This document shows, in pieces, positions 27,212 to 35,748 of a stretch of 64,000 nucleotides of DNA. Within the stretch, counting starts at the first letter, position 1. Each line of letters starts with the position of its first letter. Below the pieces are notes generated by a model. It was not told where the DNA came from. It saw only the letters and a list, made by a program, of their open reading frames with translations, and did no database searches. The stretch spans positions 372,001 to 436,000 of the forward strand of contig CBDBDH010000002.1 of the NCBI GenBank assembly GCA_965203725.1, read 5' to 3'. The position numbers and the translations under genes were made by a program. The stretch comes from WTFY01 sp965203725 (GTDB taxonomy: Bacteria > Pseudomonadota > Gammaproteobacteria > UBA4575).

Positions 27212-28513
27212 ATGGAAAACGCCCGTTTCCAACTCGCCCCGCAGGGCCGGTGCACCGGCCGGCTGGACCCGCCGGGCGACAAGTCGATGTCGCACCGCGC
27301 CATCATGCTCGCCTCCCTGGCGCAGGGCACCAGCGAGATCGCGGGGCTCTTGCCCTCCGAGGACTGCCTGGCCACCCTGGAAGCCTTCCGCAACATGGGG
27401 GTGCAGGTGCATTGGCTGGCCCCGGGCCGGATCCGGGTGCACGGGGTGGGGCTGCATGGCCTGCAGGCCCCGGACACCGTCCTGGACATGGGAAACTCGG
27501 GCACGGCGATGCGGCTTCTGGCAGGCGTACTGTGCGGTCAGGGCTTTGCCAGCACCCTGAGCGGCGATGCCTCGCTCAACGCCCGTCCCATGCAGCGCAT
27601 CACAGAGCCGCTGCAGGCCATGGGCGCGGACATCCGCCTGAGTGGTGCCGGTACCGCACCGCTTGAGATCGGGCCCTGCGCGACCCTGCGCGCGATCGAC
27701 TATATCTTGCCGGTGGCCAGTGCCCAGGTGAAGTCGTGCCTGCTGCTGGCCGGACTCTATGCCGAGGGCAGGACCTGCATCACCGAGCCGGTGCGCTGTC
27801 GCGATCACACCGAGAACATGCTGCGCGCCTTCTCCTGTCCGCTCGAGTCCGCGAACGAACAGGTGTGCCTGCAGGGGGGCGCGGAGTTGACCGCCGCGGA
27901 CATCGATATTCCCGGGGACCTGTCGTCTGCGGCGTTTTTCATCGTCGGTGCGCTGATCTCGCCGGACTCGCAACTGACGGTCAAAGACGTCGGCATCAAC
28001 CCGACCCGAACCGGAGCCATCGAGATCCTGCGCCGGATGGGCGCGAAGATTGATATCCGCAATGAAAGAAACTATGGTGAGGAGCCCGTGGCCGACCTCG
28101 TTGTAACCAGCAGTCCCTTGCACGGCATCGAGATTCCCCGCAATCTTGTAGTCGATGCCATTGACGAATTTCCAGCCCTGTTCATTGCCGCGGCCTGCGC
28201 GAAGGGCACCACGGAGTTAAGCGGTGCAGAAGAGCTGCGCACCAAGGAATCCGATCGCATCCGTACCATGGCGAGCGGCCTGTGCAGCCTCGGAATCCGT
28301 GCCGAGGAAAAGCCGGACGGGGTGGCGATCACCGGCGGCGGGTTTGGCGGCGGGACGGTGGACAGCGGCGGCGATCATCGCGTGGCGATGGCGTTTGCCA
28401 TGGCATCGCTGGCGGCCTCGGGCCCGATCACGGTCACCGACACCGGGGCCGTGACCACGTCCTTTCCCGGTTTTGTGGACTCGGCCACGCAACTGGGTCT
28501 TGCGTTCGAATGA
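27212..28513 (+). CDS. aroA: 3-phosphoshikimate 1-carboxyvinyltransferase (EPSP synthase)
   Basis: Sixth step of the shikimate pathway. GDKSMSHRAIMLASLAQG near the start carries the conserved Lys-Ser-x-Ser-x-Arg substrate site; MGNSGTAMRLLAG and SGDASLNARPM follow, and the C-terminal half has ESDRIRTMASGL and DHRVAMAFA. Both halves of the two-domain inverted barrel are complete, 433 residues. The ATG at 27212 is chosen. GNSGTAMR with Ala after Thr (normally GNAGTAMR) resembles the class II type. The stop overlaps the cmk start (ATGA). Confidence 0.96.
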   Translation: MENARFQLAPQGRCTGRLDPPGDKSMSHRAIMLASLAQGTSEIAGLLPSEDCLATLEAFRNMGVQVHWLAPGRIRVHGVGLHGLQAPDTVLDMGNSGTAMRLLAGVLCGQGFASTLSGDASLNARPMQRITEPLQAMGADIRLSGAGTAPLEIGPCATLRAIDYILPVASAQVKSCLLLAGLYAEGRTCITEPVRCRDHTENMLRAFSCPLESANEQVCLQGGAELTAADIDIPGDLSSAAFFIVGALISPDSQLTVKDVGINPTRTGAIEILRRMGAKIDIRNERNYGEEPVADLVVTSSPLHGIEIPRNLVVDAIDEFPALFIAAACAKGTTELSGAEELRTKESDRIRTMASGLCSLGIRAEEKPDGVAITGGGFGGGTVDSGGDHRVAMAFAMASLAASGPITVTDTGAVTTSFPGFVDSATQLGLAFE

Positions 28514-29205
28514 GTGAGCCGGGGATGACAGAGCCCAACATTCCGGTGGTCACCATTGACGGGCCCGCCGGCTCGGGCAAGGGAACCATCGCCGTCAAGC
28601 TGGCCCGGCAACTGGGCTACCACTATCTCGGCAGCGGCAGCCTGTACCGCATCCTGGCCTACTACCGGCTGCAGTACACGCCCGAAACCGATGACCTGCA
28701 GGCGTTTCTCGAGCGCTGTGAAACGCTGCGCATCGTCTTCAAGCCACAGGGGGATGAGGGAGACGTGCAGGTGCTGGTCGATGAGGCGGACGTATCGGAT
28801 GCGCTGCGCACCGAGGAGTGTGCCGGGGAAGCCTCCCGGCTTGCGGTGCGCCCCGAGGTGCGCGAGGCCCTGCTGAAGAAGCAGCTCGGCTTTCGCAAGG
28901 CGCCCGGGCTGGTCGCCGAAGGCCGTGACATGGGCACGGTGGTCTTCCCGGATGCACCGCACAAGATTTACCTGACGGCCAGTGCCGAGGAGCGTGCGCA
29001 CAGGCGACAGAAACAGTTGAGGAAACAAGGCATTAGTGCTAGTCTTGACCGTCTTTTGGCGGAGATCAAGACGCGCGATACCCTTGACAAGCAGCGTCCC
29101 GTCTCGCCACTGAGGCCGGCCGCCGATGCGGTCCGGGTGGATTCAACCGAGTTATCGATCGTACAGGTGGTAGCGCGTATCGCTGCCCTGGTACAGCAAG
29201 CATAA
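28510..29205 (+). CDS. cmk: Cytidylate kinase
   Basis: Phosphorylates CMP and dCMP. Walker A GPAGSGKGTIA is near residue 18, followed by GSGSLYRILAYY (Tyr and Arg of the nucleotide site) and the late RDMGTVVFPDAPHKIYLTASAEERAHRR lid segment. It has 231 residues from the ATG at 28510, which overlaps the aroA stop; a second ATG at 28525 is a possible shorter start. In the conserved aroA-cmk-rpsA order. Confidence 0.95.
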   Translation: MSEPGMTEPNIPVVTIDGPAGSGKGTIAVKLARQLGYHYLGSGSLYRILAYYRLQYTPETDDLQAFLERCETLRIVFKPQGDEGDVQVLVDEADVSDALRTEECAGEASRLAVRPEVREALLKKQLGFRKAPGLVAEGRDMGTVVFPDAPHKIYLTASAEERAHRRQKQLRKQGISASLDRLLAEIKTRDTLDKQRPVSPLRPAADAVRVDSTELSIVQVVARIAALVQQA

Positions 29206-29235
29206 ATTTGCATACAAGGAAACGACAGTAGTTTT

Positions 29236-30927
29236 ATGGCCGAGAGTTTTGCCCAGCTTCTGGAAGAAAGCGAAGACAACATCAATACCCAGCCCGGGAC
29301 CATCATCAACGGTACGGTCGTCGACATCGGCAAGGATGCCGTGGTCGTCAATGCCGGACTCAAGTCCGAGGGCATGATCCCGATCGAGCAGTTCCAGATG
29401 GACAACGGCCAGCTGGAAGTGGCCGTCGGCGACGAAGTCGAGGTCGCCCTGGACGCCCTGGAGGACGGCTACGGCGAGACCAAGCTCTCGCGCGAGAAGG
29501 CCCGGCGTGCCCGGGCCTGGACCGAGCTCGAGCGCATCCATGAAGCGGGAGAGACGGTCACCGGCATCATCACCGGCAAGGTCAAGGGCGGATTCACAGT
29601 CGAGCTTCGCGACCTTCGCGCATTCCTGCCAAGCTCGCTGGTCGACATACGCCCGGTGCGCGACACCACCTACCTCGAAGGCCGGGAACTGGAATTCAAG
29701 CTCGTCAAGATCGACACCAAGCGCAACAACATCGTGGTCTCGCGCCGCGCCGTGGTGGAGTCGGAATACAGCGTCGAGCGCGAGGAGCTGATCAACACCC
29801 TGAAAGAGGGTGCGGTCATCAAGGGCATCGTCAAGAACCTGACCGACTACGGGGCATTTTTGGACCTCGGCGGAGTCGACGGCCTGCTGCACATCACCGA
29901 CATGGCCTGGAAGCGGGTCAAGCACCCCAGCGAGATCGTATCGATCGGCGACGAGATCGACGTGCGGGTGCTGAAGTTCGACAAAGAAAAGACCCGCGTG
30001 TCGCTGGGCCTGAAGCAGCTCAACGACGATCCCTGGGGCGGCATCGAACGCCGTTACCCCGAGGGTACCCGGGTATTCGGCAAGGTCACCAACATTGCCG
30101 ATTACGGCTGTTTCGTGGAGATCGAAGAGGGCATCGAGGGCCTGGCCCACGTCTCGGAGATGGACTGGACCAACAAGAACGTGAGCCCCTCCAAGATCGC
30201 CTCGCTCGGCGACGAGGTCGAGGTCATGATCCTCGACATCGACAAGGAGCGGCGCAGGATTTCCCTCGGCATGAAGCAGTGCCAGCCCAACCCCTGGGAG
30301 GACTTTGCCAGCAAGCACAGCCGCGGCAGCGAGGCCACCGGCATGATCAAGTCGATCACGGATTTCGGAATTTTCGTGGGCCTCGAAGGCGGCATCGACG
30401 GGCTGGTGCACCTGTCGGACCTGTCGTGGAACCAGCCCGGTGAAGAGGCGGTGCGCGCCTACAAGAAAGGCGACGAGTTGCGCGCCATGGTGCTGTCGGT
30501 GGATGCCGAGCGCGAACGCATCTCGCTGGGCGTCAAGCAGTTGGTGCAAAACCCGTTCTCCGCATGGATCGCGGAAAACCCCAAGGGCAGTATCGTCAAG
30601 GGTACGGTCAGCAAGCTGGATGCCAAGGCGGCCACCGTCTCGCTGGCGGAAGGCGTCGAGGGCATGCTGAAGGCCTCGGAAATCGCCCGCGACCGCATCG
30701 AGGACATCCACACGGTACTCAAGGAGGGCCAGGAGATCGAGGCCAAGTTTACCGGGGTGGACAAGAAGTCCAGGATGGTCACGCTTTCGATCAAGGCCAA
30801 GGAGTCCCAGGAAGAGGCGGAAGCGATGCAGGACTACAGCAGCAACGAGTCGGCTGCCACCAACCTGGGAGACATACTGAAGGAATCGATCGAGGAAAAT
30901 AAGGACAGTTCCAGGGAATCAGAATAA
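29236..30927 (+). CDS. rpsA: 30S ribosomal protein S1
   Basis: RNA-binding protein that brings mRNA to the 30S subunit. It has 563 residues with six S1 OB-fold repeats, each carrying a variant of GxFVxLxGxxGLxHxSD (clear copies around residues 110-180, 195-265, 280-350 and 365-440). The two N-terminal repeats are the divergent ribosome-binding ones. The acidic tail (KESIEENKDSSRESE) is usual. It follows cmk by 30 bases. Confidence 0.98.
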   Translation: MAESFAQLLEESEDNINTQPGTIINGTVVDIGKDAVVVNAGLKSEGMIPIEQFQMDNGQLEVAVGDEVEVALDALEDGYGETKLSREKARRARAWTELERIHEAGETVTGIITGKVKGGFTVELRDLRAFLPSSLVDIRPVRDTTYLEGRELEFKLVKIDTKRNNIVVSRRAVVESEYSVEREELINTLKEGAVIKGIVKNLTDYGAFLDLGGVDGLLHITDMAWKRVKHPSEIVSIGDEIDVRVLKFDKEKTRVSLGLKQLNDDPWGGIERRYPEGTRVFGKVTNIADYGCFVEIEEGIEGLAHVSEMDWTNKNVSPSKIASLGDEVEVMILDIDKERRRISLGMKQCQPNPWEDFASKHSRGSEATGMIKSITDFGIFVGLEGGIDGLVHLSDLSWNQPGEEAVRAYKKGDELRAMVLSVDAERERISLGVKQLVQNPFSAWIAENPKGSIVKGTVSKLDAKAATVSLAEGVEGMLKASEIARDRIEDIHTVLKEGQEIEAKFTGVDKKSRMVTLSIKAKESQEEAEAMQDYSSNESAATNLGDILKESIEENKDSSRESE

Positions 30928-30947
30928 TAATCAAGCAGGAGAGTGTC

Positions 30948-31268
30948 ATGGGAACTGGGGATCAGAAAAGCATGATCACGAAATCGGAGCTGATCGAAAA
31001 CATTGCTTCCAAACAAAACCATCTCGCCTACAAGGACATCGAGCTTTCGATCAAGAGCCTCCTGGAACAGATGAGCACCTCGCTTTCCCAGGGCGAGCGC
31101 ATCGAGGTGCGCGGTTTCGGGAGTTTCTCACTGCATTTTCGACCGCCGCGGATCGGGCGCAACCCCAAGACCGGGGAGGCCGTCTCCCTGCCGGGCAAGC
31201 ACGTGCCCCATTTCAAGCCGGGCAAGGAACTGCGCGAACGCGTGAACCGGTCGCAGACCGGCAAGTAA
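30948..31268 (+). CDS. ihfB: Integration host factor subunit beta
   Basis: DNA-bending protein that pairs with IhfA. The core MITKSELIENIASKQ, then EVRGFGSFSLHFRPPRIGRN (the beta arm with the Arg-Pro-Pro tip) and NPKTGEAVSLPGK is complete. The ATG at 30948 has AGGAG about 7 bases upstream and adds an 8-residue MGTGDQKS leader relative to E. coli; the second ATG at 30972 is the family-typical start. Either is possible. Confidence 0.95.
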   Translation: MGTGDQKSMITKSELIENIASKQNHLAYKDIELSIKSLLEQMSTSLSQGERIEVRGFGSFSLHFRPPRIGRNPKTGEAVSLPGKHVPHFKPGKELRERVNRSQTGK

Positions 31269-31391
31269 CACCGCGCCCGTGCAAGCGCTTCATTCCTGAT
31301 ACCAAAAGCCGTGCGCGATGGCGCCTCAGGCATGACTTGGGCCGACACGATTTGCGCACTCCCCACCATGGTTGAGCAAGAGGCCTGACGG

Positions 31392-32549
31392 ATGCCGGAA
31401 CTCTACTGGTCGCTGCTGTTGCTGGCAGGCCTTGCCGGCTGGTACCTGGCCCATATCGTCTATCAGCGCAAATCCAGACCGAAGATCCCGGGCGAGTATC
31501 TCGAGGGCCTGAACTACCTGCTCAACGAGCAGCCGGACAAGGCCCTGGAAGTCTTCATCGAACTGGTGGACGTGGACACCGAGACCGTCGAGACCCATCT
31601 CGCGCTCGGCAACATGTTCCGGCGCCGGGGCGAGGTCGACCGCGCCATCCGCATCCACCAGAACCTGATCGAGCGCCCGGCGCTGTCCTCCATCCATCGC
31701 TCGACCGCTCTCCTGGAACTGGCCAAGGACTATCTCAAGGCGGGCCTGCTGGACCGCGCCGAATCCCTGCTGGCCGACGTGGTCCGCACCGGCCTGCAAA
31801 ACCGCGAGGCCTACCCGCTGCTGCTCGGCCTGTACGAGCAGGAAAAGGAGTGGGACAAGGCGATCGAGACCGCCAAGGCGCTGGAGCAGGTCACCCACGA
31901 GGACATGAGCCCGAGGATTGCCCACTACCATTGTGAGCTGAGCGAGCTGGCCTTCGACCAGGAAAGCGATGCAGGCGAGGCTGCCGGCAAGCTCGCCAAG
32001 AAGGCACTGTCGTATGACCGCAGTTGTGCACGCGCCAACGTGCTGCTCGGCAACTACGCCATGCATGAGAAGAGCTACAAGGCCGCTACTCGGCATTACC
32101 AGAGCGTGGCCAAGCAGAGCCCGGAGTACCTGCCGGAGATTTTTGCAAAGCTGCACGAGGCCTTCCTGCAGCAGGACGATGCCGAAGGATTCCGGCAGTT
32201 CCTGCTCAAGATCAAGGACTCGAAACTGAGCGCGATCGTGATGTCCTCGCTGTTGACGGACCTGGCGGACGGGGAGGTCGGGAAAGATGAAATCCTGCAA
32301 CTGCTGCTGGAAAAACCCGAGCTGTCATTGCTGGAAGTGAGTGCGTTCCTGAAGAATGTGCCGCTGCAAAACGAGTCTTTCCGCGAGCAGATTTCCGATC
32401 GCATCCAGACAAGCATCGAGAATTTCGTCAGCCAGCACAGCTCGCACCGGTGCAGGCAGTGCGGGTTTCATGGCAGGAGGCTCTACTGGCAGTGCCCGAG
32501 CTGTCATTACTGGGGCACGGTGGTTCCCGTCGTCCCGGGACTGGACTGA
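31392..32549 (+). CDS. lapB: Lipopolysaccharide assembly protein LapB (YciM)
   Basis: An inner-membrane-anchored TPR protein that controls LpxC turnover through FtsH and so balances LPS synthesis. It begins with a membrane helix (LYWSLLLLAGLAGWYLAHIV), then has about nine TPR units, and ends with a rubredoxin-type metal site (CRQCGF...YWQCPSC). It has 385 residues, the usual length. The partner gene lapA, generally between ihfB and lapB, is not present in the 123-base gap. Confidence 0.94.
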   Translation: MPELYWSLLLLAGLAGWYLAHIVYQRKSRPKIPGEYLEGLNYLLNEQPDKALEVFIELVDVDTETVETHLALGNMFRRRGEVDRAIRIHQNLIERPALSSIHRSTALLELAKDYLKAGLLDRAESLLADVVRTGLQNREAYPLLLGLYEQEKEWDKAIETAKALEQVTHEDMSPRIAHYHCELSELAFDQESDAGEAAGKLAKKALSYDRSCARANVLLGNYAMHEKSYKAATRHYQSVAKQSPEYLPEIFAKLHEAFLQQDDAEGFRQFLLKIKDSKLSAIVMSSLLTDLADGEVGKDEILQLLLEKPELSLLEVSAFLKNVPLQNESFREQISDRIQTSIENFVSQHSSHRCRQCGFHGRRLYWQCPSCHYWGTVVPVVPGLD

Positions 32550-32585
32550 TGGATGGACCGAGCCCTATGGCCTTACATTTCGCAC

Positions 32586-33542
32586 CTAGAACTTGAACTT
32601 CACCAAGAAACTCACCGCCCAGTACTCGACATCGTCAAACTCAAGCTCGCTTTCCCACGGGGTCATCCCGTCGGCCTGCACGGGTTCGTGGCTGCGAATG
32701 AGATCCCAGACGCCGGTATGGCTGAAATCATCGAACTCGGCCCAGCGTGCCTTGATGCCCATCGAGACATCCTCACTGAGCGCATAGTCCAGCCCGCCCA
32801 GGAGCTGGTAGCCGAAGAGCGTCTCGGAAACCCGGGTATCCCAGTAGCTGAGCGTGCCGGCCGCTGCAGGCGGCTTGTCGGACGGATAGCCCTGGGCAAG
32901 CGTCTTGCGCAGGAAGCGGACGCTGTAGTCAAACCGGGTCCGTGTCCAGCCAAACCCCGCACCCAGGTAGGGCGTCCAGCGCGAGGCGTTCGGAAAATCA
33001 TAGTAGGCATTCACGAAAAGCTGGTGGGCGTCGAAATTCGATATCCGTTCGGACGGCGGGTCGAGTTCGCTGACCTCGTTGTTCTTGCTCGCGAGCGGGG
33101 CATTCGAGTTGGGAATCCTCCACAGCGAGGAATCGCTGCCATCGTAGACCCGGTGCGAGTATTCAAGCTCGACACGAATCCTCTCCTGTACATAGCCCAC
33201 GCTGATGCCGCCCAACAGCTCGTTTCCCAGATCAAAAGAATTGGCGGACAAGGTTTGCGGAGTGTCTCCAACATTGCAAGCTGGGTCCGACAGAGCCACC
33301 ACCTTGTCATCCGTTGCAGGATCATTATTTCTGAGCAGTTGATCGCACTGCGTGGGGTGGTTGACTCCTGACAACTCAGAAGACAGTCCGTCGGCATTCA
33401 CGAATCCAAACTCAAGACCTACGTATATGCCGCTATGCCTTTCCTGGTCATCTTCTGCCTGTACTGCTCCTGTCAGGACAAATACACATAAACCGAATAT
33501 CACGATGAAAGACTGGGACAGACTGGATTGTGTTTTCTTCAC
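32586..33542 (-). CDS. Outer-membrane beta-barrel protein
   Basis: A predicted secreted barrel of about 318 residues. The GTG at 33542 gives a signal peptide (KKTQSSLSQSFIVIFGLCVFVLTGAVQA); a GTG at 33554 adds 4 residues. The mature part alternates polar and hydrophobic residues with barrel strands (GIYVGLEFGFVNADG, LLGGISVGYVQERIRVELEY, TPYLGAGFGWTRTRF) and ends in a Phe-terminated strand (FLVKFKF), the BAM recognition signature. It resembles OmpW/opacity-type barrels, but no specific family is certain. It converges on lapB and has its own promoter. Confidence 0.8.
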   Translation of the reverse strand: MKKTQSSLSQSFIVIFGLCVFVLTGAVQAEDDQERHSGIYVGLEFGFVNADGLSSELSGVNHPTQCDQLLRNNDPATDDKVVALSDPACNVGDTPQTLSANSFDLGNELLGGISVGYVQERIRVELEYSHRVYDGSDSSLWRIPNSNAPLASKNNEVSELDPPSERISNFDAHQLFVNAYYDFPNASRWTPYLGAGFGWTRTRFDYSVRFLRKTLAQGYPSDKPPAAAGTLSYWDTRVSETLFGYQLLGGLDYALSEDVSMGIKARWAEFDDFSHTGVWDLIRSHEPVQADGMTPWESELEFDDVEYWAVSFLVKFKF

Positions 33543-33577
33543 GAAAGTTACCACCTTCTCAGAGGAAAAGAATGCGC

Positions 33578-33583
33578 ATTATA
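33578..33583 (-). promoter_or_regulatory. -10 box of the outer-membrane protein gene
   Basis: TATAAT on the minus strand, 35-40 bases upstream of the GTG start. The -35 box is poor (a TTTAAG-like match at short spacing). Confidence 0.45.
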
Positions 33584-33788
33584 TAAGCACTATGGGCTTA
33601 AACAGAAATTGCAAACTATTGATTCAATCCTAGGATTCTATCTGGTACGCCAAGTCTACACCTCGGGAGCAAAAAACTAAGTGTTATAACTTTAATTTGT
33701 GTGCGGAAACTTTTTGTAACTGACTGCTTGTCTTGGGCCTAAAAATATTTCCCACAGCTTTCTATGCGTTTAGCTACAACTTAATCCG

Positions 33789-35279
33789 TCACCCTGACCG
33801 TTGTAGCCCTAGGAGTACTTCACGAAAACTGTTTAGACTTGATTCAAGATTTTCGACAATCTCGTCCGCAAGATCCTCAGGCTCAGGTAGGTTGTCCAAG
33901 TCAGTCAGGCTTTTGTCCTTGAGCCAGAAAATATCGAGGCTGGTTTTATCACGTGTTCTAATTTCTTCGTAACTGTAGCTACGCCAACGGCCCTCAGGAG
34001 CTTTCTTTTCGTCCCAAGTTGCCTGACGCTGGTGCCGGTTTTGGGAGTTGTAACAGTCAATAAAATCTGATAAATCTCCGAACCGCATTGGCTTCTTCTT
34101 CAGGGTATGGTGAATGTTGGTACGGTAATCGTAGTACCAGATTTTCTTTGTCCAAGGCGTTGGGCTAGCTTCACGGTTATCAAAAAAGATTACATTTGCT
34201 TTGACTCCTGGTTTATAGAATATGCCAGTGGGGAGGCGCAAAATTGTATGCAGGTCGGTATTGTCCAACAACTTTCGGCGGACCGTCTCACCAGCACCTC
34301 CCTCAAACAGTACGTTATCTGGCACAACAACAGCTGCTTTACCTGTGGTTTTCAACATCGTGCGGATATGCTGAACAAAATTCAGCTGTTTATTTGATGT
34401 TGTTGCCCAAAAATCTTGCCGGTTGTAAGTCAAATCGTCCTTTTCCTGCTCTCCCTCTTCGTTCGTAAAGCTCATAGAACTCTTCTTGCCGAAAGGTGGA
34501 TTAGCCAATACATAATCGAAGCGTTTTCCTGAATCGGCCACAAGTGAGTCATTCGATGATACAGGCGCATCACCTTCAATCTCACCGATGTTATGCAGGA
34601 ACATGTTCATCAAACACAGACGGCGCGTGTTGGCAACAATCTCATTACCATGAAAGGCATGGTGCTTCAGGAATGCTTTCTGCGCCTTGTCAAGATTGAA
34701 GTTGTCCGGGTTAGTCATAAAGTCATAGGCGCCCAGGAAGAACCCGCCCGTACCGCAGGCCGGGTCTGCAATCAGCTTGCCTGGTTCCGGCCGTACACAT
34801 TCAACCATGGCGCGGATAAGGGCACGGGGTGTGAAGTACTGCCCTGCACCTGATTTTGTGTCCTCGGCATTCTTCTCTAGCAATTCTTCGTAGATGTCCC
34901 CCTTGATGTCCGCACCCATGGTGACCCACTCGGTGTCGTTAATCATATCAATGAGGCGATGTAGCTTGGCCGGATCCTGGATCTTGTTCTGGGACTTGGT
35001 AAATATCTGCCCCAGCATTCCTGCCTTGGTAGCAAGGGAAAGAAGCAGAGCAATGTAATGGCCTTCGAGTTCAGCTCCTCTTTTTGATCGTAGACTTTGC
35101 CAGTTATATTCAGCAGGAATACCTACATCACGATCATACGGTGGTTTGGAGTATTCATGAGCCATCTTAAGAAAAATTAGATAGGTGAGTTGCTCCAGGT
35201 AATCGCCATAACTTACCCCGTCATCACGCAGGGTGGTACAAAAACTCCAGACCTTGGAAACAATTGGGGCAGTGTTCAT
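33789..35279 (-). CDS. hsdM: Type I restriction-modification system, methyltransferase subunit
   Basis: N6-adenine methyltransferase subunit. It has an N-terminal helical domain, then the AdoMet motif ADPACGTGGFFLGAYDFM and catalytic motif IV NPPFGKKS. At 496 residues it is typical. HsdM pairs with HsdS to methylate and, with HsdR, to restrict. It is the last gene in transcription order (hsdR, hsdS, PD-(D/E)XK gene, hsdM). That order places S and an extra gene before M, which is unusual. The start is an ATG at 35279, 7 bases after the preceding stop. Confidence 0.94.
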   Translation of the reverse strand: MNTAPIVSKVWSFCTTLRDDGVSYGDYLEQLTYLIFLKMAHEYSKPPYDRDVGIPAEYNWQSLRSKRGAELEGHYIALLLSLATKAGMLGQIFTKSQNKIQDPAKLHRLIDMINDTEWVTMGADIKGDIYEELLEKNAEDTKSGAGQYFTPRALIRAMVECVRPEPGKLIADPACGTGGFFLGAYDFMTNPDNFNLDKAQKAFLKHHAFHGNEIVANTRRLCLMNMFLHNIGEIEGDAPVSSNDSLVADSGKRFDYVLANPPFGKKSSMSFTNEEGEQEKDDLTYNRQDFWATTSNKQLNFVQHIRTMLKTTGKAAVVVPDNVLFEGGAGETVRRKLLDNTDLHTILRLPTGIFYKPGVKANVIFFDNREASPTPWTKKIWYYDYRTNIHHTLKKKPMRFGDLSDFIDCYNSQNRHQRQATWDEKKAPEGRWRSYSYEEIRTRDKTSLDIFWLKDKSLTDLDNLPEPEDLADEIVENLESSLNSFREVLLGLQRSG

Positions 35280-35286
35280 ATGCGGG

Positions 35287-35748
35287 CTACCTGTTGTCTA
35301 GCGACGTTCTGAGAACATCCCCAGTCGCATTATCAAGCTCCCAAAACTCCACACCAGGAGGGATCATGTGCTTGTGAGTACGTATGAAATAAGACAGCAG
35401 GGTTTCTCCATCAGTCTTTCTAACGCTCTTTTCAACAAAAAATATTTTCCGATATGTGTTAGATGCCATATAAAAGTAGAACATTGCTACAAGCCAGTTG
35501 TGCAATTTCGCGCTCGGCACCTTGTCTCCCTCAGTCCAGGTTTGGGCCTTGCACTCCACAATGACTTTCGGGTTTTCTGAACCTAAATCAAATGCGTGCT
35601 CTTTTTTTGGCAAAGTAATTCCTACAACAATCTTATGATTAGGGTCAAGTATTAGCCCATGTTCTGCCAGCACAGCCTTAGCACGCTTTTCAAATTCACG
35701 CCCAACATGCGCATTACTGATCGCACCCTTACGCTGAAAATTGGTCAT
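35287..35748 (-). CDS. PD-(D/E)XK nuclease-like protein within the type I operon
   Basis: A 153-residue protein of no named family that I recognise. The stretch HAFDLGSENPKVIVECKAQTW has Asp54, Glu65 and Lys67 spaced as in PD-(D/E)XK nucleases, with Glu18/Glu20 ahead in VGREFEKRA. It overlaps hsdS by 4 bases, so it belongs to the operon. HsdR in this operon has its own nuclease domain. Possible roles: a second nuclease, an Mrr/Holliday-type accessory enzyme, or a control protein. The fold call is from motif spacing only. Confidence 0.7.
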   Translation of the reverse strand: MTNFQRKGAISNAHVGREFEKRAKAVLAEHGLILDPNHKIVVGITLPKKEHAFDLGSENPKVIVECKAQTWTEGDKVPSAKLHNWLVAMFYFYMASNTYRKIFFVEKSVRKTDGETLLSYFIRTHKHMIPPGVEFWELDNATGDVLRTSLDNR

